Assembly: GCA_958295955.1 (NCBI GenBank)
Contig: OY282420.1
Span: 109,714 to 150,235, forward strand
Origin: an uncultured Bryobacterales bacterium
GTDB taxonomy: Bacteria > Acidobacteriota > Terriglobia > Bryobacterales > UBA6623
DNA length: 40,522 bases
Direction: 5' to 3'
Position numbers and translations under genes: made by a program. Under the pieces are notes generated by a model. The model was given only the letters and a program-made list of their open reading frames with translations, made no database searches and was not told the DNA's origin. Below are positions 15,351 through 23,989 of the stretch, piece by piece (positions within the stretch are counted from its first letter, which is position 1; every line of letters begins with the position of its first letter).

Positions 15351-16892
15351 ATGAAACAAGAGCGATTCGGCTCGCGCATCGGCATGATGCTGGCCATGCT
15401 GGGCATGGCCGTCGGCACCGGCAACATCTGGCGCTTCCCCCGCATCGCCGCGAAAAACGGCGGCGGCGAGTTTCTCGTCGCCTGGATCGCATTTCTGTTG
15501 CTGTGGTCGATCCCCCTGATTTTGCTCGAGTTCGGGATGGGCCGCAGGACGCGTTCCGGGCCGGTGCGCTCGTTCGTCGATTTCATGGGGCCGCGCCGCG
15601 CCTGGATGGGCGCGTTCTGCGTCCTTGTCGCCGCCGGCATCATGTGCTACTACTCGGTCGTCGCCGGGTGGACCGCCCGCTATGCCCTGGCGTCGATCCT
15701 CGGCGAGATCCCCGAGTCGGCTCCCGGCGCGTTCTGGGCGCGCTTTACCGCTTCCGCTTGGCCCATCGTCCCCCACGCGCTGATGATCGGTCTGGCGGCC
15801 TTTGTCGTGGCCCGCGGCGCGCGGGCGATCGAGCGGGCGGCGCTGGTCCTGATGCCGGCTCTGCTCGTTCTCCTGGGAATCCTAGTTGTGCGGGCCGTCA
15901 CCTTGCCGGGCGCATCCGACGGCCTGTCTTACCTGTTCAGCGTCGATTGGTCCCAGCTTTCCCGCGCCCGTATCTGGATCGAGGCGCTCACGCAAAATGC
16001 CTGGGACACCGGCGCCGGTTGGGGCTTGGTGCTCTGCTACGCCGCCTATCAGCGCGAGCGCGAAGACACCGCGCTGAACGCGTTCATCCTCCCCAGCGCC
16101 AACAATCTGATCTCCCTGATGGCCGGCGTAATGGTGCTGTGTACCGTTTTCTCGGTTGTCCCGCCGCTCATCGCGCAGGCCGCTGACAACCCCGAATCGC
16201 TGCGCGGACTCGGCAGCCTGGAAGACGCCGTCAGCGCGGGAACGCCGTTTTCCGCGCAGCTTATGCAGCAGACGATCTTTTCCGAAGACAACGCCGGCAT
16301 CACTTTCATCTGGATGCCCCAACTCTTTCGCAGCCTCGCCTTCGGGCGTTTCTTCATGGCGGTATTTTTCCTGGCGCTGGCGGTCGCCGCCTTTACCAGC
16401 CTGACGGCAATGGTTGAGGTCGTTACCCGCGCGCTGACCGACTCCGGCATGACGCGCCGCACCGCCGTTCAGACGACGGCGGCAGGCGGCTTTCTGCTGG
16501 GCCTGCCCTCCGCGCTGTCGCTGAAAGTTCTCGAAAATCAGGATTGGGTTTGGAGCATGGCGTTGACCCTGTCGGGACTTTTCTTTGCCGCCGCGGTCAT
16601 CGCCAAGGGCGTTCGGTCGTTCCGCAACGCCTATCTCAATCACGAGCACTCCGACATCGCCATCGGCTCGTGGTGGGATTTCACCATCTCCACGCTCGTC
16701 CCGGCCGAGGCAATCGGACTTTTCCTCTGGCTGCTGTACCAAGCTTGGCGGGACGATCCCGAAGGGTGGCTCCATCCGTTCAATCCGGAAAACGTTTTCA
16801 ACGTCGGCACGGTGCTTTTCCAATTGGGAATCGTGCTGGCGGCCCTGCTTATTTTCAACCGGCGCATCGCCGCCTCGGTCTCGCGGAGTTGA
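15351..16892 (+). CDS. Neurotransmitter:sodium symporter (NSS/SNF) family transporter
   Basis: A 513-residue membrane protein with about 12 hydrophobic segments and the NSS signature in helix 1, GMAVGTGNIWRFPRIAAKNGGGEF (Gly22-Pro30 core), which forms the Na+ and substrate site in LeuT. Later segments include WTARYAL after helix 3 and an AFTSLTAMVEV stretch typical of helix 8. The family imports amino acids or amines with Na+. The frame extends upstream to 15324, but ATG 15351 starts at the usual KQERFGSRIG position before helix 1. The next gene begins 6 bp downstream and encodes an ornithine cyclodeaminase-like enzyme, so an amino acid substrate is likely. Confidence 0.92.
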   Translation: MKQERFGSRIGMMLAMLGMAVGTGNIWRFPRIAAKNGGGEFLVAWIAFLLLWSIPLILLEFGMGRRTRSGPVRSFVDFMGPRRAWMGAFCVLVAAGIMCYYSVVAGWTARYALASILGEIPESAPGAFWARFTASAWPIVPHALMIGLAAFVVARGARAIERAALVLMPALLVLLGILVVRAVTLPGASDGLSYLFSVDWSQLSRARIWIEALTQNAWDTGAGWGLVLCYAAYQREREDTALNAFILPSANNLISLMAGVMVLCTVFSVVPPLIAQAADNPESLRGLGSLEDAVSAGTPFSAQLMQQTIFSEDNAGITFIWMPQLFRSLAFGRFFMAVFFLALAVAAFTSLTAMVEVVTRALTDSGMTRRTAVQTTAAGGFLLGLPSALSLKVLENQDWVWSMALTLSGLFFAAAVIAKGVRSFRNAYLNHEHSDIAIGSWWDFTISTLVPAEAIGLFLWLLYQAWRDDPEGWLHPFNPENVFNVGTVLFQLGIVLAALLIFNRRIAASVSRS

Positions 16893-16898
16893 CCGCCC

Positions 16899-17888
16899 GT
16901 GCTGATTCTCAATGCGGAAGAAGTCAGAGCAGCGCTGCCGATGCCCGCGGCGGTCGAGGCTATGCGCACGGCATTCACGGCCCTTGCCGAGGGACGGGTC
17001 CAGGCTCCGCCCCGCTCGCTGCTGACAGGGGACGAAGGGCGGGGAACCGTCCTGACCATGCCCGCCGCATTGGCCGCTCCCGCGGCGCCGGCGGCGGCAG
17101 TCAAGATCGTTTCGGTCTTCCCGGAGAACAAACGCCGCGGTCTGCCGACGATTCACGGCGCGGTGATTGCCGTCGATCCCGAGACGGGCGTCCCCACCGC
17201 TCTTCTGGAAGGCGGGGCGCTGACCGCTATCCGCACGGGCGCCGCAAGCGGACTCGCAACCGACCTGCTCGCCCGCAAAGACAGCCGCGCGCTTGCCGTT
17301 TTCGGCAGCGGCGTCCAGGCGCGAACCCAGGCCGAGGCTGTTTGCTGCGTTCGTCCGATCGAAACTCTGTGGATCTGCAACCCGTCCGCCGGCAAAGCCG
17401 AGAAAATGGCGGCGCAGATCGGCGCCGCCGCTCCTTTCCCTGCCGACGTGCGGCCGGTGCGGTCGTCCCGCGAGGCGCTCGCCGCGGCCGATATCGTCTG
17501 CACCGCCACCACGTCTTTGACTCCGGTTTTCCGCGACGCGGAGCTGCGGCCGGGGACGCATATCAACGCCGTCGGCTCGTATCGGCCGCACGTCAGGGAA
17601 ATACCCGCCGCAACCGTCCGCCGTTCGTATGTCGTGGTGGACCGGCGGGAGGCCGCGCTCGAAGAGGCCGGGGATCTCATCCGGCCCATCGAGGAGGGGA
17701 TCATAACGCTCGATCACATTCAGTGCGAGTTGGGCGATTTGTTGCTCGGCGCGGACACGGGCCGCCCTGCGGACGAGCGCATCACCTTGTTCAAGTCCGT
17801 AGGCGTCGCGGCGCAGGACGCGGCGGCGGCTCAGGCGGTGCTGACCGCCGCCCGCAGCCGCGGACTGGGCGCAAACGTCGACTGGTAA
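16899..17888 (+). CDS. Ornithine cyclodeaminase / mu-crystallin family protein
   Basis: A 329-residue NAD(P)-dependent enzyme. Its N-terminal half carries the dimer and substrate region (GGALTAIRTGAASGLATDLLA, with conserved TxxRTGAxS). The C-terminal Rossmann part starts at LAVFGSGVQARTQAEA and continues with IVCTATTSLTPVF and HINAVGSYRP. Relatives convert ornithine to proline, reduce cyclic ketimines, or make/degrade alanine and related amino acids. The exact substrate is uncertain. It begins at GTG 16899, 6 bp after the NSS transporter, so the two are almost certainly cotranscribed and may import and metabolise the same amino acid. Confidence 0.9.
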   Translation: MLILNAEEVRAALPMPAAVEAMRTAFTALAEGRVQAPPRSLLTGDEGRGTVLTMPAALAAPAAPAAAVKIVSVFPENKRRGLPTIHGAVIAVDPETGVPTALLEGGALTAIRTGAASGLATDLLARKDSRALAVFGSGVQARTQAEAVCCVRPIETLWICNPSAGKAEKMAAQIGAAAPFPADVRPVRSSREALAAADIVCTATTSLTPVFRDAELRPGTHINAVGSYRPHVREIPAATVRRSYVVVDRREAALEEAGDLIRPIEEGIITLDHIQCELGDLLLGADTGRPADERITLFKSVGVAAQDAAAAQAVLTAARSRGLGANVDW

Positions 17889-17976
17889 GCCGCGCGCGGC
17901 GCCCAGAAACCCGAATTTCCTTCGCGAAAAAATTGAACGAATATCGGTATAGAGCAAAAGAGTTCCGCCGGAGTTT

Positions 17977-18792
17977 ATGAACAATTTCCCCTTACTGGAT
18001 CACGCGCTGGAAGCCGACACGGAGTTCAAGCCCGAAGCGCTGCTGGACGCGGTCCGGGCCCGTGACGGCAGGGAACCGGCCCGCGTGCCGTCGGTTTGCG
18101 CGCTCGACTTCGACGGCGACCTGGTCGATGCGTTGAAAGCCGCCGGGGCGACCTCGAAGTCGGAACATTGGGCTTGTTTCCATACCGCGATGGAGGTGCT
18201 GCGCATCGACGACATCGAGGTCGGCATCGTGGACCGCACTATCGGCGGCCCCTATGCGGTGCTCATTGCCGAACAGATGGCCGTTTCGGGCGCAAAGGCG
18301 ATTATCGGCCTGGCCTCCGCCGGAAGAATCGACCCGCAATTGCCGCTGCCCAGCCTCGTGGTTCCCACCAAGGCGCTGCGCGACGAAGGAACGTCGCTGC
18401 ACTACATCCCGCCTTCGCGTTACGTCGATGCGCCCGAGCCGGCGGCGTCCATCCTTGCGCAGGAGCTCGCCGGGACGGGCTTGCCCGTGGCCCGCGGAGC
18501 GGTGTGGACAACCGACGCGCCGTACCGCGAAACGGCTGCGCAAATCCGCGCCGCCGCCGCCGAGGGCATCCTGGCCGTCGAGATGCAGGCGGCCTCGCTC
18601 TTCGCGCTCGCCCAAGCGCGGCGGACGGCCATCGGAATGGTTGTCCATGTGACGAATGCGCCCGGCGGCGAAGACAGCAACTTCGACAAGGGCGCCGGCG
18701 ACGCAGACCGCGAAATCTTGCGGCGGATCGCCCGCGCCGGGCGGCGGATAGCTGCTGCCGCCGCCGGCCCTGCCTACCGCTCGATCCCGTAG
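17977..18792 (+). CDS. Nucleoside phosphorylase (PNP/UDP) family protein with an atypical ribose-site motif
   Basis: The 271-residue protein has the PNP/UDP phosphorylase fold: [19 protein letters not shown] in place of the early phosphate/base region, [11 protein letters not shown] corresponding to the GxAGGL loop, and [11 protein letters not shown] before the final [16 protein letters not shown]. In uridine and purine nucleoside phosphorylases the last motif is usually V-E-M-E-A, the second Glu contacting ribose; here it is Val201-Glu202-Met203-Gln204. Activity may be altered or the substrate different. Phosphorolysis of nucleosides in the cytoplasm is the family role. TATAGA at 17949-17954 may be its -10. 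Its 3' end overlaps the convergent propeller gene by 19 bp. Confidence 0.82.
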   Translation: MNNFPLLDHALEADTEFKPEALLDAVRARDGREPARVPSVCALDFDGDLVDALKAAGATSKSEHWACFHTAMEVLRIDDIEVGIVDRTIGGPYAVLIAEQMAVSGAKAIIGLASAGRIDPQLPLPSLVVPTKALRDEGTSLHYIPPSRYVDAPEPAASILAQELAGTGLPVARGAVWTTDAPYRETAAQIRAAAAEGILAVEMQAASLFALAQARRTAIGMVVHVTNAPGGEDSNFDKGAGDADREILRRIARAGRRIAAAAAGPAYRSIP

Positions 18793-20327
18793 CAGTAAAG
18801 AACGCCGTCGAAAGTGGCGATATAAACCCGCCCGTTGGCGATCGAAAGGCCGCTCCAGTGGTTCCACGAGGTAATTTCGTCGCCGCTCGACCAGAGTTCT
18901 TTCCCCGTGCGAGCGTCCAGCGCATAGAGCACCGCGTGCGACGAGCCGGCGATCCGTTCTTCTGCCGTGTTGGTCAGCCCGACGTCGAACATCGCCTGGT
19001 GCGTGTCCTCGCCGTTGCCGAAGGCGAAGACGATGCCGTTGGCGATCACCGGCGGCTCCGCGCGGTTCATGTCGCGCGAAATCCAGGCCGGCGCCAGCCA
19101 GGTTCCCTCGTCCCTGTCCTCGACCTTGAAAGCGACGATGGCGCCGTCCTCGACCTCGCCGTACTCGATCGGAGCATGAAACCGGGAGTGCTTCGGCCCC
19201 CAGATCGGCGTCAGCACCCATACCGTCCCGTCCTCGTCTTCCCAACCGGCCATCGAGCCCCAGACGCCGGCCGAGGCGAAGTTCACCTCCTCGTTGCAGA
19301 TCAGCGGAGAGCGGTAAAGGGGCGTGCGGTGATCGTCGCCGCCGATCGACTCCAGGTCCATCAGATAGATGCGGCACTCCTTGCCCGCATCGACCATCAA
19401 CTCCCGACCCTTGTAGGGGAAGATCGCCGGCGTGACCTGCATGTCGAGGTCGCGCTTGAAAAGCCACTCGGCATTCGACGGCCCGTAGTAGTCGTAAAGC
19501 TCCAGCGATTTGGAATCGGGGTCTTGCTGCAAGCCGATAATGCCGTTGCCGAATACGCCGTTCTCGGGGTCCCAGACGCCGTCGCCCGTTCCCGTGTACA
19601 TCACTTTTTGCGAGCTGACCGCCGGACCCGTGCGGCCCCACATGCCGCCCCCCGCCGGCCCCCAACTGCCGACGATATCAGTCGCCAGGTCGTAGGTGTA
19701 AGCCATGTTCGGGTTGCCGCCGCAGCGCTGCGCGCTGTGCGTGTAGATGACGTTATCGACCAGATTCAGCGCGTAGGGCTTGCCGTTCGGCGGCATGAAC
19801 TTCGCCGGCGGAGCGATGTCTTCGCCGTCGGCCAAGTTGACGCGCCGCAGCCTGCCGTCCCAGGAAACCGCGTAAACCGTGTACTTTCCCGGCGTATCCG
19901 TCGGGCCGATCGTCGGCGTCGCGGTCAGCCCCCCCGGGCACAGCAGATAATGCGGCCGGTCGCCGGGCCGGGGTTTCCATTCGTTGTCAAAGTGCTTGCT
20001 CCAGATCAGTTTTCCCGTTGCTGCGTCGATGGCGAAGAGGTTGTCCGAAACCCCCGCGACCAGGGCAATCTGCTTCGGGCCGTCGATGGTCTCGACGCGC
20101 TCCGCGATCAGGGGAGGGAAGAGCGAGTGCATCTGCCGCGGCTCGTTGTCGAGCTTGATCTTCCACAGCAGCTTGGTCTCGGCAACGTTTTCGAGCGTGA
20201 AGATCGTCTCGTCTTTTTGCCACGCCGTGCGCTGGGGGTTGCCGCCGTCGGTCAGCCAGTCCGCGCTCCGCAGCGGCGCGGAAGCGAGCAGCACGGCGAA
20301 GGAACAAATCAGAATTCGTATTGCCAA
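18774..20327 (-). CDS. PQQ-binding-like beta-propeller protein, secreted
   Basis: A 517-residue protein with a signal peptide ([21 protein letters not shown]) and repeated propeller blades of the PQQ quinoprotein type, such as [36 protein letters not shown] and [20 protein letters not shown], ending in [17 protein letters not shown]. The family includes quinoprotein dehydrogenases and BamB-like structural propellers. No clear dehydrogenase catalytic motif is visible, so enzyme activity is not certain. It starts at TTG 20327 with GAGG six bases upstream. It is a paralogue of the divergent neighbour (shared LDNEPRQ, CPGGLTA and a Cys-Gly-Gly block). Its end overlaps the convergent phosphorylase gene. 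Confidence 0.88.
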   Translation of the reverse strand: MAIRILICSFAVLLASAPLRSADWLTDGGNPQRTAWQKDETIFTLENVAETKLLWKIKLDNEPRQMHSLFPPLIAERVETIDGPKQIALVAGVSDNLFAIDAATGKLIWSKHFDNEWKPRPGDRPHYLLCPGGLTATPTIGPTDTPGKYTVYAVSWDGRLRRVNLADGEDIAPPAKFMPPNGKPYALNLVDNVIYTHSAQRCGGNPNMAYTYDLATDIVGSWGPAGGGMWGRTGPAVSSQKVMYTGTGDGVWDPENGVFGNGIIGLQQDPDSKSLELYDYYGPSNAEWLFKRDLDMQVTPAIFPYKGRELMVDAGKECRIYLMDLESIGGDDHRTPLYRSPLICNEEVNFASAGVWGSMAGWEDEDGTVWVLTPIWGPKHSRFHAPIEYGEVEDGAIVAFKVEDRDEGTWLAPAWISRDMNRAEPPVIANGIVFAFGNGEDTHQAMFDVGLTNTAEERIAGSSHAVLYALDARTGKELWSSGDEITSWNHWSGLSIANGRVYIATFDGVLYCYGIER

Positions 20328-20338
20328 GGTCGGCCTCG

Positions 20339-20367
20339 TTGAGCCATTTTATTACATCCGCTATATT
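20339..20367 (+). promoter_or_regulatory. Candidate sigma-70-type promoter for the second propeller gene
   Basis: TTGAGC (20339-20344) and TATATT (20362-20367) are separated by 17 bases, in the divergent spacer and 40 bp ahead of the ATG at 20408. A minus-strand TAAAAT at 20346-20351, inside this promoter, could serve the opposite gene. Confidence 0.45.
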
Positions 20368-20407
20368 GATTTTTGGCGGACAGTCGAAGCCGCCTGAAGA
20401 ATCCGCC

Positions 20408-21934
20408 ATGAAACGGCCCGTCGCCAACATCGCCAAAACGACCGCGTGCTTGATTTTCTTGACGACCGCGGCGTCCGCCGACGACTGGACAACCGCCGGC
20501 AACGACGCCCAGCGCTCCGGCTGGGTTCGCGCGGATACGAAGATCTCGGCCTCCTCCGTCCGCTCGCCGGAATTTCAAATGCTCTGGAAGATGCCGCTCG
20601 ACAACGAGGCGCGGCAGGGGAACGCCTTGACGGCGCCCGTCCTGCTCGACTTCCTGATCAGCCACCGCGGTTTCCGCTCGCTCGCTTTCATCGCAGGAAG
20701 CTCGGGCGCCGTGTTCACGATGGACACCGATCTGGCCAGACCCGAATGGAGCCGCCCGCTGGGAGGCGCCGCGGGCGGCGGCTCGGCCGCGTGTCCGGGC
20801 GGCATGACCGCGAATCTCTCGCGGCCCACCGCGGCGGCGCTGCCTTCGCTCGGCGGCTTCGCCGCCCGCGGGCGGCGCACTCCCGGTAAAAGCGGCGTCG
20901 GCGCGCCCAAGGAGGGCGCCGTAACGCTGGCGGCCCCAGAGGCCCGCGCTCCGGCCCGGCCTCCCGTTTCCCGCCCGCGCAACGCGCGCATCAGGCCGCC
21001 CGCCGGCCGCTCTCTGCGCGGTCTGAGCTTGGTTTATGCGCTGTCGTCCGGCGGCATGCTGCATGCGCTCTACACTTCCAACGGCCATGACCACGACTCC
21101 CCCGTCCCCTTCCTTCCGGCGAACGCCAACGCAAAAGGATTGATCGTCGTCGACAACGTCGCCTACGTTGCCACGTCCAACGGTTGCGGCGGCGCGCCCG
21201 ACGGCGTCTGGGCGCTCGATCTCCAAACGGAAAAAGTCTTCCATTGGCGATCGACCGGCGGTTCCGTAGCCGGGCTGCTCGGCCCGGCGATCGGTCCGGA
21301 CGGCGTCGTCTATGCCGCGACGGAGCAGGGCGGCATCGTTGCGCTCGAAGCGAAAAGCCTCAAGCCGCTGGCGTCGAGTCCCGGCGGCGGCTTCCGCTCC
21401 TCGCCGCTCGTCCTGGACTACAAGGGAAAGGATTATATCGCCGCGGCCGCCGCCGACGGCTCGCTGCACCTGTACGCCGCCGCCGACCTCGGCGCGCCGG
21501 CGGCAAAAACCGAGGCGTTCTCCGACAACGAATTTTCGCCGGGCGCGGCGGCGACGTGGCGCGGCGCGGACGGCGCGCATTGGATATTGATTCCGAGCGT
21601 AGCGGACGGCAAAGGCTCCGTCGCCGCCTGGAAAATCGTCGACCGCGGCGGAAAACCCACTCTCGAAAAGGGCTGGGAGTCCGCGCGGATGGATACGCCT
21701 CTGCCGCCGATCGTGGTCAACGGCGTAGTCTTCGCCGTCGCGGGCGGCCGCCCGGGTTCGACGCCCGCCAAGCTCTACGCGCTCGACGGCGCGACGGGCG
21801 AGACCCTGTGGGACAGTGGCGGCGCCGTTACGGCCGCCGCCTCCGGCTACGCCCTGTCCGCCGGCCCGGCCCACGTCTATTTGACGACGGCGGACAGCGC
21901 CCTCTATGCCTTCGGCATCCCCATCGAACACTGA
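20408..21934 (+). CDS. PQQ-binding-like beta-propeller protein with a basic low-complexity insertion, secreted
   Basis: A 508-residue paralogue of the divergent propeller. Signal peptide MKRPVANIAKTTACLIFLTTAASA is followed by DDWTTAGNDAQRSGW, WKMPLDNEARQGN, CPGGMTANLSRP, a Cys-Gly-Gly block (TSNGCGGAPDGVWALDL), and terminal blades KLYALDGATGETLWDSGG and VYLTTADSALYAFGIP. Relative to its partner it carries about 65 extra residues rich in Arg, Pro, Ala and Gly (about 20821-21025) inside one blade. The role is inferred to be extracytoplasmic redox or scaffolding, not proven. The ATG at 20408 is chosen for the signal peptide; the frame is open from 20321. The haem/HhH gene starts 18 bp later and is probably in the same operon. 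Confidence 0.86.
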   Translation: MKRPVANIAKTTACLIFLTTAASADDWTTAGNDAQRSGWVRADTKISASSVRSPEFQMLWKMPLDNEARQGNALTAPVLLDFLISHRGFRSLAFIAGSSGAVFTMDTDLARPEWSRPLGGAAGGGSAACPGGMTANLSRPTAAALPSLGGFAARGRRTPGKSGVGAPKEGAVTLAAPEARAPARPPVSRPRNARIRPPAGRSLRGLSLVYALSSGGMLHALYTSNGHDHDSPVPFLPANANAKGLIVVDNVAYVATSNGCGGAPDGVWALDLQTEKVFHWRSTGGSVAGLLGPAIGPDGVVYAATEQGGIVALEAKSLKPLASSPGGGFRSSPLVLDYKGKDYIAAAAADGSLHLYAAADLGAPAAKTEAFSDNEFSPGAAATWRGADGAHWILIPSVADGKGSVAAWKIVDRGGKPTLEKGWESARMDTPLPPIVVNGVVFAVAGGRPGSTPAKLYALDGATGETLWDSGGAVTAAASGYALSAGPAHVYLTTADSALYAFGIPIEH

Positions 21935-21952
21935 GCGCCAAGCGGCCCGGCC

Positions 21953-22477
21953 ATGAAGTTCCCCGGCGATACCGTGTTCCCGTTCCTTCTGTTAGCGGCG
22001 GTGTCGGCGCCGGCTGTCCTGCCGGCCCGGGCGCAGCTTCCCGCGGGCCCCGGCCGGGCGGAGACGGAAAAGCTCTGCCAAGCCTGCCACGAAATGGCCA
22101 AGTCCGTGTCGTTGCGCCAGGACCGCAACGGTTGGGGCAACACCTTGAAGAAAATGATGGTCCTGGGCATGAAAGCCCCCGACGAAGACCTGCATCTCGT
22201 GCTCGCATACCTGAGCAAGAACTTTCCCGCCGAAGAGTTGCCGCCGGTCGACGTCAACAAGGCGCGGGCGATCCAACTCGAAAGCCGCATGTCGCTCAGA
22301 CGTTCCGAGGCCGCCGCCATTCTCCGCTACCGCAAAGAGCACGGCAACTTCCGCTCGCTGGAAGACCTGCTCAAGGTTCCCGGCATCGACGCCGCCAAGA
22401 TCGAGGCCAAGAAACACATCCTGGTGTTTGCGGGCGCGGAGCCGCGGCGGCAGGAAGCCGCGCCGAGCAGGGAATAG
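21953..22477 (+). CDS. Secreted haem-c / helix-hairpin-helix fusion protein
   Basis: The 174-residue product has a signal peptide (to about residue 27) and one haem-c site, Cys42-Gln-Ala-Cys45-His46, in a short cytochrome-like segment (about 36-95). Residues about 104-165 form a ComEA-like helix-hairpin-helix: LRRSEAAAILRYRKEHGNFRSLEDLLKVPGIDAAKIEAKK. HhH modules of this type bind DNA in ComEA but also serve as general secreted scaffolds. The fusion occurs with PQQ-like propellers in related bacteria, suggesting an electron acceptor for a propeller dehydrogenase. No axial Met is confidently assigned. It is 18 bp downstream of the propeller gene and convergent with a sulfatase. Confidence 0.8.
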   Translation: MKFPGDTVFPFLLLAAVSAPAVLPARAQLPAGPGRAETEKLCQACHEMAKSVSLRQDRNGWGNTLKKMMVLGMKAPDEDLHLVLAYLSKNFPAEELPPVDVNKARAIQLESRMSLRRSEAAAILRYRKEHGNFRSLEDLLKVPGIDAAKIEAKKHILVFAGAEPRRQEAAPSRE

Positions 22478-22509
22478 GGGGGAAAGAGCGGACGCAGGGG
22501 CGCAGACGC

Positions 22510-23922
22510 TCAATTGCCGCGCCGCCGCCCGCTTGCCCGCCGTCTCCGGGTCTGCCGTCCCGCGCCGCGCTCGCGGCGCAGCGAAGGCTGCGCGGCGTCG
22601 TAGTCAGGGTTTTCCCGCGGAAGCTTCGCCCCGACGCTCTGCAAATAGGCCGACAACCGCGTATCCAACTCGGCTGCCTTGGCCGGCATGGCGGCAGCCA
22701 GATTCCGCTTCTCGCCAAGGTCTTTCGACAAATCGAACAAGAGCCGTTCGCCGCTCTCGTAAAAGCGGATCAACTTGAACTCCCCGGCAACGATCGCCGA
22801 CGCCGGCCCCAGCGGGTCGAAATCGTAGTGCGGGAAATGGAAAACCAACTCCCGCAGCGGACGCTCGACGCGCCCGTTTCCGCCGTTTTTCAACACTTCG
22901 GCCAAGCTCCCGCCCTCAAGCCCGTCGGGCAGGCGGTCGATGCCGGCCAACTCCGCCAGGGTGGGAACCAGATCCGCCCCCGTAGCCGCCGTCCGCGACA
23001 CCGAGCCGGGCGCGATCCCCGGACCGCGTATCAGGAACGGAACCCGCAAACCGCCTTCCCAAACCGACCCCTTGCCCTGCGTGAGCGGACCGTTCGCAGC
23101 GCCGCCCGTGCCGTGATCGGTCGTGTAGAAAACGTAAGTGTCGCCGGCGATGCCCAACTCGTCGATCTTGTCGAGAATCGTGCCGAGGGCGGTGTCCATG
23201 TCGAAAATCACCGCGGCCGCGCCAGCGCTGCGTCCGATGCCCCATCCGCGCGCCTTTTCATTGGTAGCCTCCAGCGCATCGGCCGCGCTGCGCCCGCCGT
23301 AGTGAGAAATCTGCAAATAGAAAGGCTTGCCGGCGGCCGCCTGCCGCTCGATGAAATCGACCCCGCGCTCGGTTATGCCGTAAGCTTCGGTCGGATTCGG
23401 ATGCTGCACGTTGTCCGGCCCGCCGTTGCGGGTCGCCCCGTCGCTCTCCGCGAAACCGTGCCCGCTCGGATCGATGCCGCCGACGTGCCATTTGCCGAAG
23501 TGGGCCGACACGTATCCGGCGCCGCCGAGAAGCTCGGCTACGGTCGTTTCGTCCGGCGGCAGTTCCAGCAGCGCCTCGGGCTCCAGCAGTTTGGGATTCG
23601 ATCCGGCGCGCGCCGTCACGAAAGTCATGCCCAGCTTGGCCGGACTCTTGCCCGTAAGGTAGGTCGCCCGCGAGGGCGTACAGCGGGGCGAAGGCGCGTA
23701 AAACCTTGTCCAACGCATCCCTTCTTCGGCCAGCCGCGCCAGATGGGGAGTGCGGAACACCGCGCTCGCCGACTCCGGCACATTCGGGTCCATGCGCGCG
23801 GAAGTGCTGTTCCAGCCCTGCCCCTCGCCGAGAATCAGGACGAAGTTCGGTTTGCCTGCCTGAGAACCCGAAGCGAAGCAGAGGCAGCCGGCGGCCAGGA
23901 CGAGCAGGCGAATCGCGCGCAT
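22510..23922 (-). CDS. Sulfatase family protein with altered metal-binding motif, secreted
   Basis: From ATG 23922 the protein has 470 residues. Signal peptide MRAIRLLVLAAGCLCFASGSQA is followed by the sulfatase core: formylglycine signature CTPSRATYLTGK (Cys81, Pro83, Arg85), HFGKWHVGG, and YTTDHGTGG. Where other sulfatases have a pair of Asp metal ligands (xADDLGW) this one has LGEGQGWN, with Glu33-Gly34 at those positions. It probably belongs to a distinct sulfatase subfamily; activity and substrate are uncertain. The C-terminal 25 residues are strongly basic. The frame is open from 23973, but only the later start gives a clean signal peptide. It is convergent with the haem/HhH gene. Confidence 0.88.
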   Translation of the reverse strand: MRAIRLLVLAAGCLCFASGSQAGKPNFVLILGEGQGWNSTSARMDPNVPESASAVFRTPHLARLAEEGMRWTRFYAPSPRCTPSRATYLTGKSPAKLGMTFVTARAGSNPKLLEPEALLELPPDETTVAELLGGAGYVSAHFGKWHVGGIDPSGHGFAESDGATRNGGPDNVQHPNPTEAYGITERGVDFIERQAAAGKPFYLQISHYGGRSAADALEATNEKARGWGIGRSAGAAAVIFDMDTALGTILDKIDELGIAGDTYVFYTTDHGTGGAANGPLTQGKGSVWEGGLRVPFLIRGPGIAPGSVSRTAATGADLVPTLAELAGIDRLPDGLEGGSLAEVLKNGGNGRVERPLRELVFHFPHYDFDPLGPASAIVAGEFKLIRFYESGERLLFDLSKDLGEKRNLAAAMPAKAAELDTRLSAYLQSVGAKLPRENPDYDAAQPSLRRERGAGRQTRRRRASGRRRGN

Positions 23923-23989
23923 TCCGGTTTTACAGGCGTACAGCGGGCTTGCATCGTTAGCCAGGCGCCGCAAATAATTTTCTCCGGTA

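Noticed and set aside
15882..17984. 700-codon open frame on the minus strand
   Set aside because: It lies opposite the NSS transporter and ornithine cyclodeaminase genes, both with clear family motifs. Its translation is Arg/Gly/Ala/Asp-rich and without domains.
18096..20342. 748-codon open frame on the plus strand
   Set aside because: It overlaps the nucleoside phosphorylase out of frame and is antisense to the first propeller gene. It is Arg-rich with no recognisable family.
22478..22509. Possible terminator with GAGCG/CGCTC arms between convergent genes
   Set aside because: The stem is imperfect and there is no T-run on either strand, so a terminator cannot be supported.
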